Below, in pieces: positions 8,167-16,369 of a stretch of DNA of 57,365 bases. The first letter of the stretch is position 1; every line of letters starts with the position of its first letter. This DNA comes from Streptomyces sp. CB01201. Its GTDB lineage: Bacteria > Actinomycetota > Actinomycetes > Streptomycetales > Streptomycetaceae. The translations under genes and the position numbers were made by a program. Under the pieces are notes generated by a model. That model was given only the letters and a program-made list of their open reading frames with translations, did no database searches and was not told the origin of the DNA. The DNA is taken from assembly GCF_002803085.1 (NCBI RefSeq), contig NZ_NNBJ01000032.1, forward strand, positions 1 through 57,365, given 5' to 3'.

Positions 8167-8868
8167 CCAGCTGGAGAAGGGCAGAGACGACAGGTTCCTC
8201 CGTATCCGAGGTTGACGCGGCCAGTGGGACGGTTGGACCGTCCACGCGCCGGGCCCAGCTCCGTGTTGGGATGGCCGCAGCGCCGCCGGAACGGCTCGCG
8301 GGGAATGCGAACGCGTGGTGCCGAAATTCGGTGCATGGCGAGGGCGTGCCAGAGAGGCAGCCGGTTCCCTGCGGTGAGCGGAACTGCTGGCAAGGGCATC
8401 TGCGTGTGGCCGTGTTCCCGGACGGGCTGGTGCGGACAATCGCTGCGTCCGCGTGCTCGATGTCGAGGTCACAGTGCGCTGGGGTCGGTAGCTGGTGCCA
8501 CCTTGTGCACAAATGCACAAGGTGGCATGCCGGGTTCCTTTCACGCCCTCAGCGCGCCTTACGCCTACAGCCCCGTCGGGTGTCCACTGAGAGGAGATGG
8601 TCTCCAGGGGGCTCCTCGCCCGGACATGCCACACCGGAAGTCCGTGGGGCGCAGCCCCATGGTCCGCAGGTAGCCGGGGCGGGTCCCGCACGCCAGCGGC
8701 TTCTGGCAGGGGCCTCGGGCAGAGGAGATCGAGCACCCGATGTCCCGGTGTCTGGCGTCCGGTTGGGAGGACCAGGATCGTCGCCCGAGGTCGTTCCGCA
8801 TCAGGTGGGGTAAGCGGGCTGCCGGCCATCTGCCCACCTCTTCGCCTACGACTGAGGACGGTTCTGGC
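8167..8868. other. Long leader/intergenic region before the terpenoid genes
   Basis: About 700 bp contain no convincing gene; all frames are Arg/Pro/Ser-rich. The notable element is the 14-bp inverted repeat at 8496-8527. The promoter for the prenyl synthase pair at 8869 should lie here, but no clear -35/-10 pair was seen. Confidence 0.5.
8496..8527. promoter_or_regulatory. Perfect 14-bp inverted repeat
   Basis: TGCCACCTTGTGCA at 8496-8509 and its exact reverse complement at 8514-8527 are separated by CAAA. The arms are less GC-rich than the terminators in this window and no T-run follows. It sits about 340 bp upstream of the prenyl synthase start. It could be an operator for a dimeric regulator or a terminator of transcription arriving from the left. 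Confidence 0.5.
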
Positions 8869-9966
8869 ATGAAGACTGCCCGTAACTTGCCTACTCCGCC
8901 ATTGGATCTTGCTCTGTTGCGCCAGCAGGTCGAGACGGCGCTGGACGCTTTCCTGACTGCCAGGGCATCTCAGGGAAGCACCTCCATGCTGGCCGAGCTG
9001 GCAACTCCCTCGCTGCAAAGCCTTCTCCGTACTGGAGGCAAACGCATTCGTCCCACGCTGTGCGTGGTGGGCTGGCATGCGGCCGGGGGCTGCCTTCCCG
9101 CCCCGCAGCAGGTCATCCAGGTCGCAGCGTCCTTGGAGCTCTTCCACATCTATGCCTTCATCCATGACGACGTCATGGATGAGTCGGACACCCGGCGCGG
9201 CAGTCCCACGCTGCATTGCACGCTCATCGCCCAGCAACGTCAGCAGGGGCGCTCACAGGCCGAGGCTGAACGCATTGGTCAGGCGCTGGCCATCATGCTC
9301 GGCGATCTCTGTCTGGTCTGGGCCGACGAAATGATCCACACGGCAGGTCTCACGCACCAGCAGCTCCGCGCGACTCTGACACTGCTCGACGCCTCGCGCA
9401 CCCAGACGATCGAGGGACAGCTCCTCGATCTGTCCTCAACCGGTCGGCCGACCGCAGACATTGACAAGGCTCTGGCGGTCTGCCGCCTCAAGACAGCCGT
9501 CTACACCATCCAGCATCCCCTGCAGACAGGGGCGACACTCGCCGGCGCCGGGCCGGCTTTGCGCGACTACCTCACACAGATCGCGTTCCCTCTGGGGGAG
9601 GCATTCCAGCTCCGCGACGACCTTCTCGGAGTGTTCGGCGATCCGGATGTCACCGGCAAGTCACGTCTGGATGATCTGCGGGAGGGCAAGCACACCGCTC
9701 TGTTCGCCCTGGCTCTGCGCAACGGCACAGCCGGCCAGACACGGGAACTCGAAAGCTGCGTTGGCCGGGCCGACCTGACAGAGGACCAGGGCGCACGGCT
9801 TCGGGAAGTCCTGACGGACTGTGGAGCGCGCAAGCAGGTCGAGCAGATGATCGAGCAGCGGTACCAGCGGGTGATGAGCCTCCTCGAAGCGCCCTCCGCG
9901 ATCAATCCCGAAGCGCTGCCCCATCTGCTGAGTCTCACTTCCTCGCTCACGAGGCGATGGGCCTGA
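8869..9966 (+). CDS. Prenyl diphosphate synthase (short-chain trans type), A-type copy
   Basis: A 365-residue class I isoprenyl diphosphate synthase. The first aspartate-rich motif DDVMD is at residues 100-104 in FIHDDVMDESDTRRG, GGKRIRP is at ~56-62, and the second region QLRDDLLGVFGDPDVTGK is at ~248-265. It condenses IPP with allylic diphosphates to GPP, FPP or GGPP; the two residues before the first motif (Ile, His) do not settle chain length by eye. ATG 8869 follows GAGGA. The next synthase starts 40 bp downstream, so the two form an operon. A related gene survives only as a fragment at 16370-16573. It most likely supplies the terpene enzymes of this locus. Confidence 0.92.
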   Translation: MKTARNLPTPPLDLALLRQQVETALDAFLTARASQGSTSMLAELATPSLQSLLRTGGKRIRPTLCVVGWHAAGGCLPAPQQVIQVAASLELFHIYAFIHDDVMDESDTRRGSPTLHCTLIAQQRQQGRSQAEAERIGQALAIMLGDLCLVWADEMIHTAGLTHQQLRATLTLLDASRTQTIEGQLLDLSSTGRPTADIDKALAVCRLKTAVYTIQHPLQTGATLAGAGPALRDYLTQIAFPLGEAFQLRDDLLGVFGDPDVTGKSRLDDLREGKHTALFALALRNGTAGQTRELESCVGRADLTEDQGARLREVLTDCGARKQVEQMIEQRYQRVMSLLEAPSAINPEALPHLLSLTSSLTRRWA

Positions 9967-10006
9967 CACGACACCGAGGCGCGACGAGAGAACGGAGAGT
10001 CCGTTG

Positions 10007-11074
10007 ATGCACGAGCAGGCCCCGAGCGGCAGCGCACTGGCAGGCGGCCCTTCCACTCCAGCGGACGTCCTCGATGCGACAGCAGGGGCGAGGGGTGAGA
10101 TACCGGGCCTCCTGCAGCGGGCGGTGCAGGAACTGCATCCGGGTCTGCGTCGCGTGAGTGCCTACCACTTCGGCTGGGCCGACGCCCAGGGACAGCCGAT
10201 CACCGCCGCCAGCCCGGGAAAGCTGCTGCGCGCGAGGCTCACCCTTTTGTGCGCGGCGGCGGCCGGAGCTCCTTCCCGCATGGCGCTTGCGGGAGCGGTT
10301 GCCATGGAACTCGTGCACAACTACACCCTCTTGCACGACGACATCGTTGACGCCGACGAGTTGCGACGCGACCGTCCCGCCGCCTGGATCACCTTCGGCA
10401 CCCCGATGGCCATCGTGACCGGAGATGCCATCATCGCGCTCGCACTGCGTCAGCTCCCGATGGCCGAGCCTGGCGGCCGACAGGCTCTGGTTGTGCTTCT
10501 GGACTCGCTGGCGGGCCTGGGCGATGGTGAATCTGCCGAGCTGGCCCTGGAAACCATCGCCAGCTCTGACGTCACCTACGACCACTACGCCGAAGTGGCT
10601 CAGAAGACCACGGCGCTCCTGAGTGCCTGCGCCGGAGTCGGGGCGTGCCTGGGCGGAGCCGACCAGATGCTCACGGCAGCCCTGCAGAGCGCGGCGGTGA
10701 ACGTCGGCCTTGCCTGGCAGGCCGCCAACGATGTGGAAGACATCTGGGGAGACTCACGCGTCACGGGCAAGATGTCGTGCAACGACCTGCGCAGCGGCAA
10801 GAAGACGCTGCCCGTGATTGCTGCCCTGCGCAGTGGAACCGAAGCCGGCAACCGCCTGGCCATGCTGCTGGACCAGGGCGAGCGCCTGGGGGAGGTCCAG
10901 GTGGAGGAAGCCGTCCGGCTGGTTGAGGCGGCGGGTGGCCGGCGGTATGCCGAGCGGTTGTCCGCCCGGTACTTGCAGACGGCCCTCGACACCCTCCGCG
11001 GCCACGCAATGGTCCCTGCGGTGAAAGAGGAGCTGGCGCAACTGTTCAATGTCATCGTCCTGCGCTCGGAGTGA
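10007..11074 (+). CDS. Polyprenyl synthetase family protein, B-type copy
   Basis: A 355-residue prenyl diphosphate synthase homologue. The first motif DDIVD is at residues 111-115 (LLHDDIVDADELRRDRP). The second motif reads NDVED at 241-245 (QAANDVEDIWGD), with Asn in place of the first Asp, followed by VTGK and DLRSGKKTLPV. It is clearly paralogous to the product of 14330-15427 and more distant from the gene at 8869. ATG 10007 follows GGAGAG; a TTG one codon earlier is possible. Such divergent copies often handle altered or longer substrates, but the product here is unknown. Its 3' end overlaps the convergent regulator by 23 bp. Confidence 0.9.
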   Translation: MHEQAPSGSALAGGPSTPADVLDATAGARGEIPGLLQRAVQELHPGLRRVSAYHFGWADAQGQPITAASPGKLLRARLTLLCAAAAGAPSRMALAGAVAMELVHNYTLLHDDIVDADELRRDRPAAWITFGTPMAIVTGDAIIALALRQLPMAEPGGRQALVVLLDSLAGLGDGESAELALETIASSDVTYDHYAEVAQKTTALLSACAGVGACLGGADQMLTAALQSAAVNVGLAWQAANDVEDIWGDSRVTGKMSCNDLRSGKKTLPVIAALRSGTEAGNRLAMLLDQGERLGEVQVEEAVRLVEAAGGRRYAERLSARYLQTALDTLRGHAMVPAVKEELAQLFNVIVLRSE

Positions 11075-11840
11075 GACCCAACGCTGTTTTTGCCCAGGCT
11101 CCCGCCAGGAGATGACAGCATTTCGCAGCCTCGTGGCGGCCCGCATGCGTATGCATCTGCGCGAGCAGACGTATCAGCTGAATGGTCACGGTGATCAGTT
11201 CGTGGCGCAGTGTTTCTGTCGGTGCCTGGTGGAGGAGCGGGAGAACGTCCTGTTGAAGGAACCGCGACAGGACCTCCGCCAGATCGGAACTGTTCCTGTC
11301 GCCGGTGAGGCGCTGAAACACACCGGCCAGTGCGTGAAGGCACCCCACGTCCCTGTGCTGAACTTCCGCGGCGCCCACCCGTTGCCGCGCGGCTCCGCCC
11401 TGTGGGTGCCGGTCCGCATCCTCCCCGGTAACCGATGGCAGAGGGCCACATCCTCGTTGCGCTTCTGACCGTGAGCAGACGCGACGGGCGGCCACGTGCT
11501 GCCCGCTGACCAGGGGGTACAGGAGGCTCTCCATGACAGCCGTGGCCTCCATCGCGGATTCGGGTGTCTGGGTGCTCAGGCCGGCCGACAGCGACGACAG
11601 CCCGGCTTCGTGCACCACCACCGGGCGGCCCAGTTGGTGTGAGAAGTACTCCAGGAGCAACTGCGGGGATGGAGGCCGGGGACGGGTGCCCATGAGCCAC
11701 CGCCGGACGGCGCCTGCCGAGCAGGAGTAGGCATACCCCTTCTCGGTAGCCAGCGCCTCCAAGGCGGCTGCTACGCCAGCCGGGCTGTCCCCAGTCTGCG
11801 TCAGCAGATGCTGAAGACGGACGTTGCATCCGCGGGTCAT
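11052..11840 (-). CDS. Putative regulator with HTH-like N-terminus
   Basis: A 262-residue product starting at ATG 11838-11840 with GAGGAGG five bases upstream. Residues 1-75 resemble the DNA-binding part of Streptomyces XRE-like regulators (GVAAALEALATEKGYAYSCS, AVRRWLMGTRPRPPS). The C-terminal half is helical with VFQRLTGDRNSSDLAEVLSR and ending KCCHLLAGAWAKTALG, like the ligand or TPR-type part of such proteins. Residues ~110-155 look scrambled: an RPSRLLTVRSATRMW stretch in another frame fits the family better, so two compensating indels may have occurred. Its position between the two terpenoid gene groups suggests local control, which is inference. Confidence 0.65.
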   Translation of the reverse strand: MTRGCNVRLQHLLTQTGDSPAGVAAALEALATEKGYAYSCSAGAVRRWLMGTRPRPPSPQLLLEYFSHQLGRPVVVHEAGLSSLSAGLSTQTPESAMEATAVMESLLYPLVSGQHVAARRVCSRSEAQRGCGPLPSVTGEDADRHPQGGAARQRVGAAEVQHRDVGCLHALAGVFQRLTGDRNSSDLAEVLSRFLQQDVLPLLHQAPTETLRHELITVTIQLIRLLAQMHTHAGRHEAAKCCHLLAGAWAKTALGLTPSAGR

Positions 11841-11893
11841 GCGCGCCTCCTCGCAACCTCGTGTTCAGGGTGGCTTCGTGGCCGAAGAGCCGT

Positions 11894-11999
11894 GCCCGGG
11901 GCTCGGAGCCCCGGGCCACGCCCCATGCCTGGAGCTCGGCTCAGACGCACAGCGAACCCGCCGACCAGAGCAGCCCTGCCGGTGTACGCGGCAGGGCTG
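11894..11999. terminator. Two hairpins downstream of the membrane cyclase gene
   Basis: A 9-bp GC stem (11894-11902 with 11908-11916) and an 11-bp stem (11971-11981 with 11989-11999) lie between the end of the minus-strand gene at 12076 and the regulator start at 11840. They probably terminate the operon that runs from 16295 to 12076. Confidence 0.6.
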
Positions 12000-12075
12000 G
12001 AGGGCTCAGGCAGCGCGGTTGGTGATGATGGCCCGTCACTGTGTAGTTGCACGGGGGCTTGTGCGGCAAGTCCTG

Positions 12076-12774
12076 TCAGCGGTCAACGACCGCTGCCGGT
12101 GCGGTGATTGCGAGGTTGCGCTGGGTGTTCCGTACAGCCACGAGGTAGACGCCGCTGGCGACGACCGATGCGAAGACCGTGTAGAGGACGAAGTCCATGT
12201 GGGCCAGACCCACGCGGAGTCCGACGACGAGCTGCCAGGCACCGGTCGTGAGGGACTGGATGAACCACACGGTGGCGATGGCGACGGACTGCCCGGTCAG
12301 GTTGCCTCGCGTGTAGAGCATGGCCGGATAGAGGAATGAGATGGAGAGTTCCGTCAGCGCCGCCGTGTAGAGGCCGTAGGTGTCGTGCAACGGACCCACG
12401 AGCAGGGGCAGGACAGGCGCGAGGACTGCCAGGGCGATGATCAGGAGCAGGTAGAACGTACGGGGCTTGACACGCCTGAAGTGAGCGGGGCCGTACAGCA
12501 CGATCTGCAGCAGGGGGGCAAGGTCGAGCAGAGCGAAGAAGCCCAGTGTCTGCAGCGGGACTCCGGGTAGCCACGATGTGAAGCCTCCCGAGATGACAGT
12601 GAGATCGTAGGAGAAGTAGAAGAGGACGGAGACCGGCGGTACGGCCAGCACGCGCTCGCGGAAGCCGCGGTGGATGACCATGACGTACCAGAGCACGTTC
12701 AGGACCAGGGCCACGGCTGTGACCGCGTAGAGCACCGGGGCACTGGGGTGCCAGTCGGTGGCAAGAATGGCCAT
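12076..12774 (-). CDS. Pyr4/PaxB-like integral membrane terpene cyclase
   Basis: A 232-residue, seven-helix membrane protein. Segment WYVMVIHRGFRERVLAVPPV followed by SVLFYFSYDLTV aligns in pattern with fungal Pyr4/PaxB-family cyclases, which have a Y..RxGFRDRTYGMPL stretch and then a WEF motif. The catalytic Glu of Pyr4 is replaced here by Asp57, and a second candidate acid is Asp194 (AHMDFVLYT). These enzymes protonate an epoxide or alkene of membrane-soluble prenyl chains; bacterial relatives are known from indole-sesquiterpene pathways such as drimentine (DmtA1). ATG 12772-12774 follows AGGGAGG. It is the last gene of the minus-strand terpenoid group. Confidence 0.75.
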   Translation of the reverse strand: MAILATDWHPSAPVLYAVTAVALVLNVLWYVMVIHRGFRERVLAVPPVSVLFYFSYDLTVISGGFTSWLPGVPLQTLGFFALLDLAPLLQIVLYGPAHFRRVKPRTFYLLLIIALAVLAPVLPLLVGPLHDTYGLYTAALTELSISFLYPAMLYTRGNLTGQSVAIATVWFIQSLTTGAWQLVVGLRVGLAHMDFVLYTVFASVVASGVYLVAVRNTQRNLAITAPAAVVDR

Positions 12775-13003
12775 GTATACCTCCCTGGGACACAGCAAGT
12801 GGGGAATTCGGGGGCCTTTGGGCAACCAGCTGGACTGGGCGGGCCGCGGGACCGGCCGCAGAGGGTATAGACGTTGCCGACTGCTGCGTATCTGTCCTGG
12901 CAGCCGGATTCGGCGCGGGCCGGCCGGATCTGTCGGTTGCAGTGCCGCAAGCCAGGGGACGAAGACAGCAGCTCAAGAGGGCACCTTTTGCGTCCGCTTG
13001 GAG

Positions 13004-14083
13004 TCAAAGGGGGCTTGTACCGTCCTGCGACCACCACCAGGCGATGGACGCAGGTGCGGCGATGCCGTTGACCGTCGGTCCGGGTGCCCAGCGGACCGGT
13101 TGGGGGGCGCCGGTGCCGACATAGCGTGGGGCCGTTGCGGACCAATCGATGTTGGCCCGGATCGCGTGCCCCAGGTCGTCGAGGAACCGGGCAAGAGCGG
13201 GCTCGGCATGGTCCAGCAGGCTGCGGCGCAGACGGAGAAAGAGCTCCATCGCTTGGTCCCGCAGGGCTACGACGTGATCGACGGCGCGCGGGATGTCGCA
13301 GCGGTAATGGCGGGCCATCACGGTGACGGCATCCTGAGCGGCCTCATGCGCGACGTGATGTTCTTTCGCGTAGGAGTACAGGTCATTGTCGAGGGACGTC
13401 ACCAGGGTGACCGCCTCGACCGCGGTCCGGACGCGGGGTGAGTCGACTACATGGCCATCGAGCTCCATGCCGTTGACGATTTCGGTCAGGGCGAAGACCG
13501 GCGCGCCCCCGCTGGTGCTCAGACGTTGAACCAGGAACTCATCCAGCGTCGGAATGATCTTCCGCTCGCGGTTGGCTGTTTCCCAGAGCACTCCCAACAG
13601 CCAGCGTCGCAGGCCGTTCTCGAACCGGTGGACCTGTGTGACCGGGCATGCCTGCGCGATCCGCCGAACGATGTCTTCCAGGGCATAGGCGTGTGGGTTA
13701 TCACCCAGCAGCCGCGAACCGGGGGCCTCCAGACAGCCCATCAGGCGTGCGGCGAGATCGATCAGATCGACGCTGCGCAGCGTCCCTTCGTGCTGCTCGT
13801 CGATGGAAAATCCCCAGTAGTGCCAGAGCACCGAGATCAGCAGAAGATCTTCGTTCTCGGCGTGGGGCGAGATGCGGCAGACCGCTTCAGCGGCGTTGGA
13901 GCCGAGCATACGGTCGCGCTCCTCGGGGCCGGCGCACAGCCCCATCGAGTCGATCCATGTCAGGGCTTGCGCTTCCAGCGCAGCGGCGCGCGGATGGATG
14001 GCAGGCTCGACGGGGCAGTAGAACGCCGGCAGCTCGAACGCTGCCTCGTTACCAGCGGGCTCCTTGAGTGAGCTCTCGTGCAT
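13004..14083 (-). CDS. Class I terpene synthase, 2-methylisoborneol-synthase-like
   Basis: A 359-residue terpene cyclase of the actinobacterial type. The NSE/DTE metal-binding triad is intact at residues 233-241 (NDLYSYAKE). The aspartate-rich motif is degenerate: FSIDEQHEG at 92-100, with DEQHE instead of DDxxD/E. FYCP near residue 21 and the overall layout resemble 2-methylisoborneol or 2-methylenebornane synthases. The methyltransferase in the same gene group also belongs to that pathway type. ATG 14081-14083 was chosen over a start 36 codons upstream because the extension is Arg/Pro-rich. The leader and first codons (MHE) resemble those of the gene at 10007. Confidence 0.85.
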   Translation of the reverse strand: MHESSLKEPAGNEAAFELPAFYCPVEPAIHPRAAALEAQALTWIDSMGLCAGPEERDRMLGSNAAEAVCRISPHAENEDLLLISVLWHYWGFSIDEQHEGTLRSVDLIDLAARLMGCLEAPGSRLLGDNPHAYALEDIVRRIAQACPVTQVHRFENGLRRWLLGVLWETANRERKIIPTLDEFLVQRLSTSGGAPVFALTEIVNGMELDGHVVDSPRVRTAVEAVTLVTSLDNDLYSYAKEHHVAHEAAQDAVTVMARHYRCDIPRAVDHVVALRDQAMELFLRLRRSLLDHAEPALARFLDDLGHAIRANIDWSATAPRYVGTGAPQPVRWAPGPTVNGIAAPASIAWWWSQDGTSPL

Positions 14084-14329
14084 GACAGGTCCGTTCTCTC
14101 GCGGGCGGCGGGTATGCGCTGGTGGACCGAAACGTCCCGGCCACGGGCCGTTGAACCGTCCTGCCGGGAAGGCCACTTGAGCCCGCGTCACTTCAGCTTT
14201 CGAGGAAGCGGGAGACTGGGGCTTGTGGCTTGCCGGGGACGGTGGTGTGCACCGGTTTGAAAGCCGTGGCGGAGCTCGCAGCGGGGTGAAAGCCTGCCGG
14301 GCTCATTCCGTGAGGGCTGGGGCACGACC

Positions 14330-15427
14330 TCAGTGCGGTGGACCCCCCGTGGGCGGAGCCGGAGATGGCTGCCGGGTGACGATGTGGCTGAAGAGCCGGA
14401 CGAGCTCGTCGCGGACCGGGCAGGGCCTGATGGCGGTGGTCAGGGTTTCGGTGGCAGAGCACAAGTACTGGCCGGAGAGCTGTTCTGCATAGGTGCGTCC
14501 GCCGGCCGCGGCCACGAGGTCGGCGGCGGCCTGAAGGTTGTGGTCGTCCAGGGGGCTGTGCTGGTCCAGGAGGACGGCGAGTTGACGTCCTTCCGGTGTC
14601 CTGCTGCGCAGCGCGGCGATGATCGGCAGTGTCTTCTTGGCTGCCCGCAGATCATTGCGCGTCTTCTTGCCCGTCACGGCGGGGTCGCCCCAGATGTCCT
14701 CCACGTCGTTGGCGATCTGCCACGCCATACCAAGGTCAGCGGCAGCACGGTGCAACGTCGTGACCAGCTGTTGATCGGCCCCGCCGAGCAGGGCACCGAT
14801 GGCCGCACAAGCCCCGAGCAGAGCTGTGGTCTTCTGTGAGGCGTCGGCGTAGTGGGTGAACGCGACATGGGCCGCAGAGAGGCGTTCCAGCGCCAAGTCC
14901 GCGGCCTGTCCGTTGGCCACCCCCGCCAGGGCACCGAGGAGCATGGGCAGCGGCCCAGACCTCGTCTGATCCGTGCGGGCCAGCTGCTGGACGGCGAGCG
15001 CGGTCAGCGCGTCGCCCGCGAGCAGGGCCGCAGGGGCGCCGAAGACGACCCAGGCGGTGGGGCGGTCGCGGCGCTGCTCGTCGGTGTCGATGATGTCGTC
15101 ATGCAGGAGCGAGTAGTTGTGCACCAGCTCGACTGCCACCGCCCCCGCAAGAGCCTGTTCGGGCGCACCGCCGGCGGCGAGTGCGCACAGGAGGGTCAGG
15201 CGGGAGCGCAGCAGCTTGCCCTCCCCTCCTGTACCGGTCGGCTTGCCGGCGGAGTCCGTCCAGCCGAAGTGGTAGTGCGCGACCCGCCGCAGGTCGGGAT
15301 GCAGGTCCTCCAGAGCGGTCCTGAGCAGGCCGGGTATGCGGCTCTTGACGAGAGCTGTCGCGGCGCCGGCAGCGGCCCACGCGGCGGTGCTGCCGGGGGT
15401 GAGGAGATCAGTCCTGGGCTCAGGCAT
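14330..15427 (-). CDS. Polyprenyl synthetase family protein, B-type, coupled to the methyltransferase
   Basis: A 365-residue paralogue of the product at 10007. The first motif is DDIID (LLHDDIIDTDEQRRDRPTAW) and the second again begins with Asn: IANDVEDIWGDPAVTGKKT. ATG 15425-15427 overlaps the stop of the methyltransferase gene by eight bases (ATGCCTGA), so the two are almost certainly translationally coupled. Such pairing suggests that this synthase uses the methylated substrate or makes the chain that is methylated. Longestin biosynthesis (Lon22/Lon23) is a precedent for a GGPP-synthase homologue that accepts methylated IPP units. The frame extends further upstream, but that part is shadow sequence of the methyltransferase. 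Confidence 0.9.
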   Translation of the reverse strand: MPEPRTDLLTPGSTAAWAAAGAATALVKSRIPGLLRTALEDLHPDLRRVAHYHFGWTDSAGKPTGTGGEGKLLRSRLTLLCALAAGGAPEQALAGAVAVELVHNYSLLHDDIIDTDEQRRDRPTAWVVFGAPAALLAGDALTALAVQQLARTDQTRSGPLPMLLGALAGVANGQAADLALERLSAAHVAFTHYADASQKTTALLGACAAIGALLGGADQQLVTTLHRAAADLGMAWQIANDVEDIWGDPAVTGKKTRNDLRAAKKTLPIIAALRSRTPEGRQLAVLLDQHSPLDDHNLQAAADLVAAAGGRTYAEQLSGQYLCSATETLTTAIRPCPVRDELVRLFSHIVTRQPSPAPPTGGPPH

Positions 15428-16295
15428 CACGGCTCTTCTCCGCCGCGATGACGAGGTAGTTGAGGTGGTTCTTGCGGTAGGCGTCCAGGAAGGGCACCTC
15501 GACTCCGGTCTTGAGACGGGAGTGGGAGCGCAGCTCCCAGTAGGGGATGGCTTCTTCGGTGAGGTCGGTGACCTGGGACGGCACCATGCCGGCGTGGAGG
15601 AGTTCGCGCAGGTAGGCGCTGCGGGCGTGGATGTGGCATACGTAGTGTTCGTCGATGGCTGAGACGGCCTGCGAGAACTGGGTTTCGGCATCGTTGCGGC
15701 ACCAGGTCACCAGCACGAACCGCCCGCCGGGCCGCAGAACCCGCGCGAACTCCGTGAACGCCTCGCGCAGGTTGATGTACATGGTGGTCTCGTTGGTGTA
15801 GACGGCGTCGAACGTCTCGTCCGCAAAGGGTGTCTCGACCATGTTGCCGTCGTGGAAGAACACCTTGTCGGCGCACTGGCGACGCACCGCGAGGTCGCGA
15901 GCGAAGTGGTTGTGGTGGGCGCAGAAGTTCATTCCGTCGACGCGGCAGCCGAGCTGCTCGTGGACGAGGAAGGCCGTGCCGCCGCGCCCCGAGCCGCCGT
16001 CCATGACCCGGGCGTTGGGGGAGAGGCCGGCGAGCGCGCCGGTCACGAGGGAGACCTGTTCGGTTTCCATCCGGTGCATCTCGCGCAGGATGAGCCGTTC
16101 CCGGTCGTCCCCGGCCGCGTCCAGGATGTGGTGGTTGTAGTCGCCGACGGCGTAGTGGTGGTGGTAGAGGCCGTCGGTGGCGCCGAGGAGGAGGTTGATG
16201 TCGTCGCTCTGTTTGTCCTCCCAGTGCTGATGGAGCTTTTCCTCGTAACCGTTTCGAACGGCCGCTACCGGCTGGGGGACGCTGTCGATGCTCAT
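15420..16295 (-). CDS. Prenyl diphosphate C-methyltransferase (GPPMT/IPPMT family)
   Basis: A 291-residue SAM-dependent methyltransferase with strong resemblance to geranyl diphosphate 2-C-methyltransferase. Shared features are INLLLGATDGLYHHHYAVG near residue 33, the SAM loop DGGSGRGG at 99-106, VYTNETTMYINL near 160, QAVSAIDEHYVCHIHARSAY near 205 and IPYWELRSHS near 250. GPPMT makes 2-methyl-GPP for 2-methylisoborneol. Close relatives methylate IPP (IPPMT; Lon23 in longestin), so the acceptor may be GPP, IPP or a longer chain. ATG 16293-16295 follows AAAGGTG. It leads a minus-strand group with a prenyl synthase, a terpene synthase and a membrane cyclase. Confidence 0.9.
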   Translation of the reverse strand: MSIDSVPQPVAAVRNGYEEKLHQHWEDKQSDDINLLLGATDGLYHHHYAVGDYNHHILDAAGDDRERLILREMHRMETEQVSLVTGALAGLSPNARVMDGGSGRGGTAFLVHEQLGCRVDGMNFCAHHNHFARDLAVRRQCADKVFFHDGNMVETPFADETFDAVYTNETTMYINLREAFTEFARVLRPGGRFVLVTWCRNDAETQFSQAVSAIDEHYVCHIHARSAYLRELLHAGMVPSQVTDLTEEAIPYWELRSHSRLKTGVEVPFLDAYRKNHLNYLVIAAEKSRDA

Positions 16296-16369
16296 GCTGA
16301 ATCACCTTTCGTGCGGGCAGAGTTGGCCGACGGGACACAGTGCTGTGCGCGGCGTGCTGGGGGAGAGAA

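Noticed and set aside
7846..9237. 463-codon minus-strand frame
   Set aside because: Spans a protease remnant, a hairpin and the start of a real synthase; composition is scrambled and contains no motif.
11049..11468. Plus-strand frame opposite the regulator
   Set aside because: Mirror of the 11052-11840 gene, which has a perfect ribosome binding site and family-like ends.
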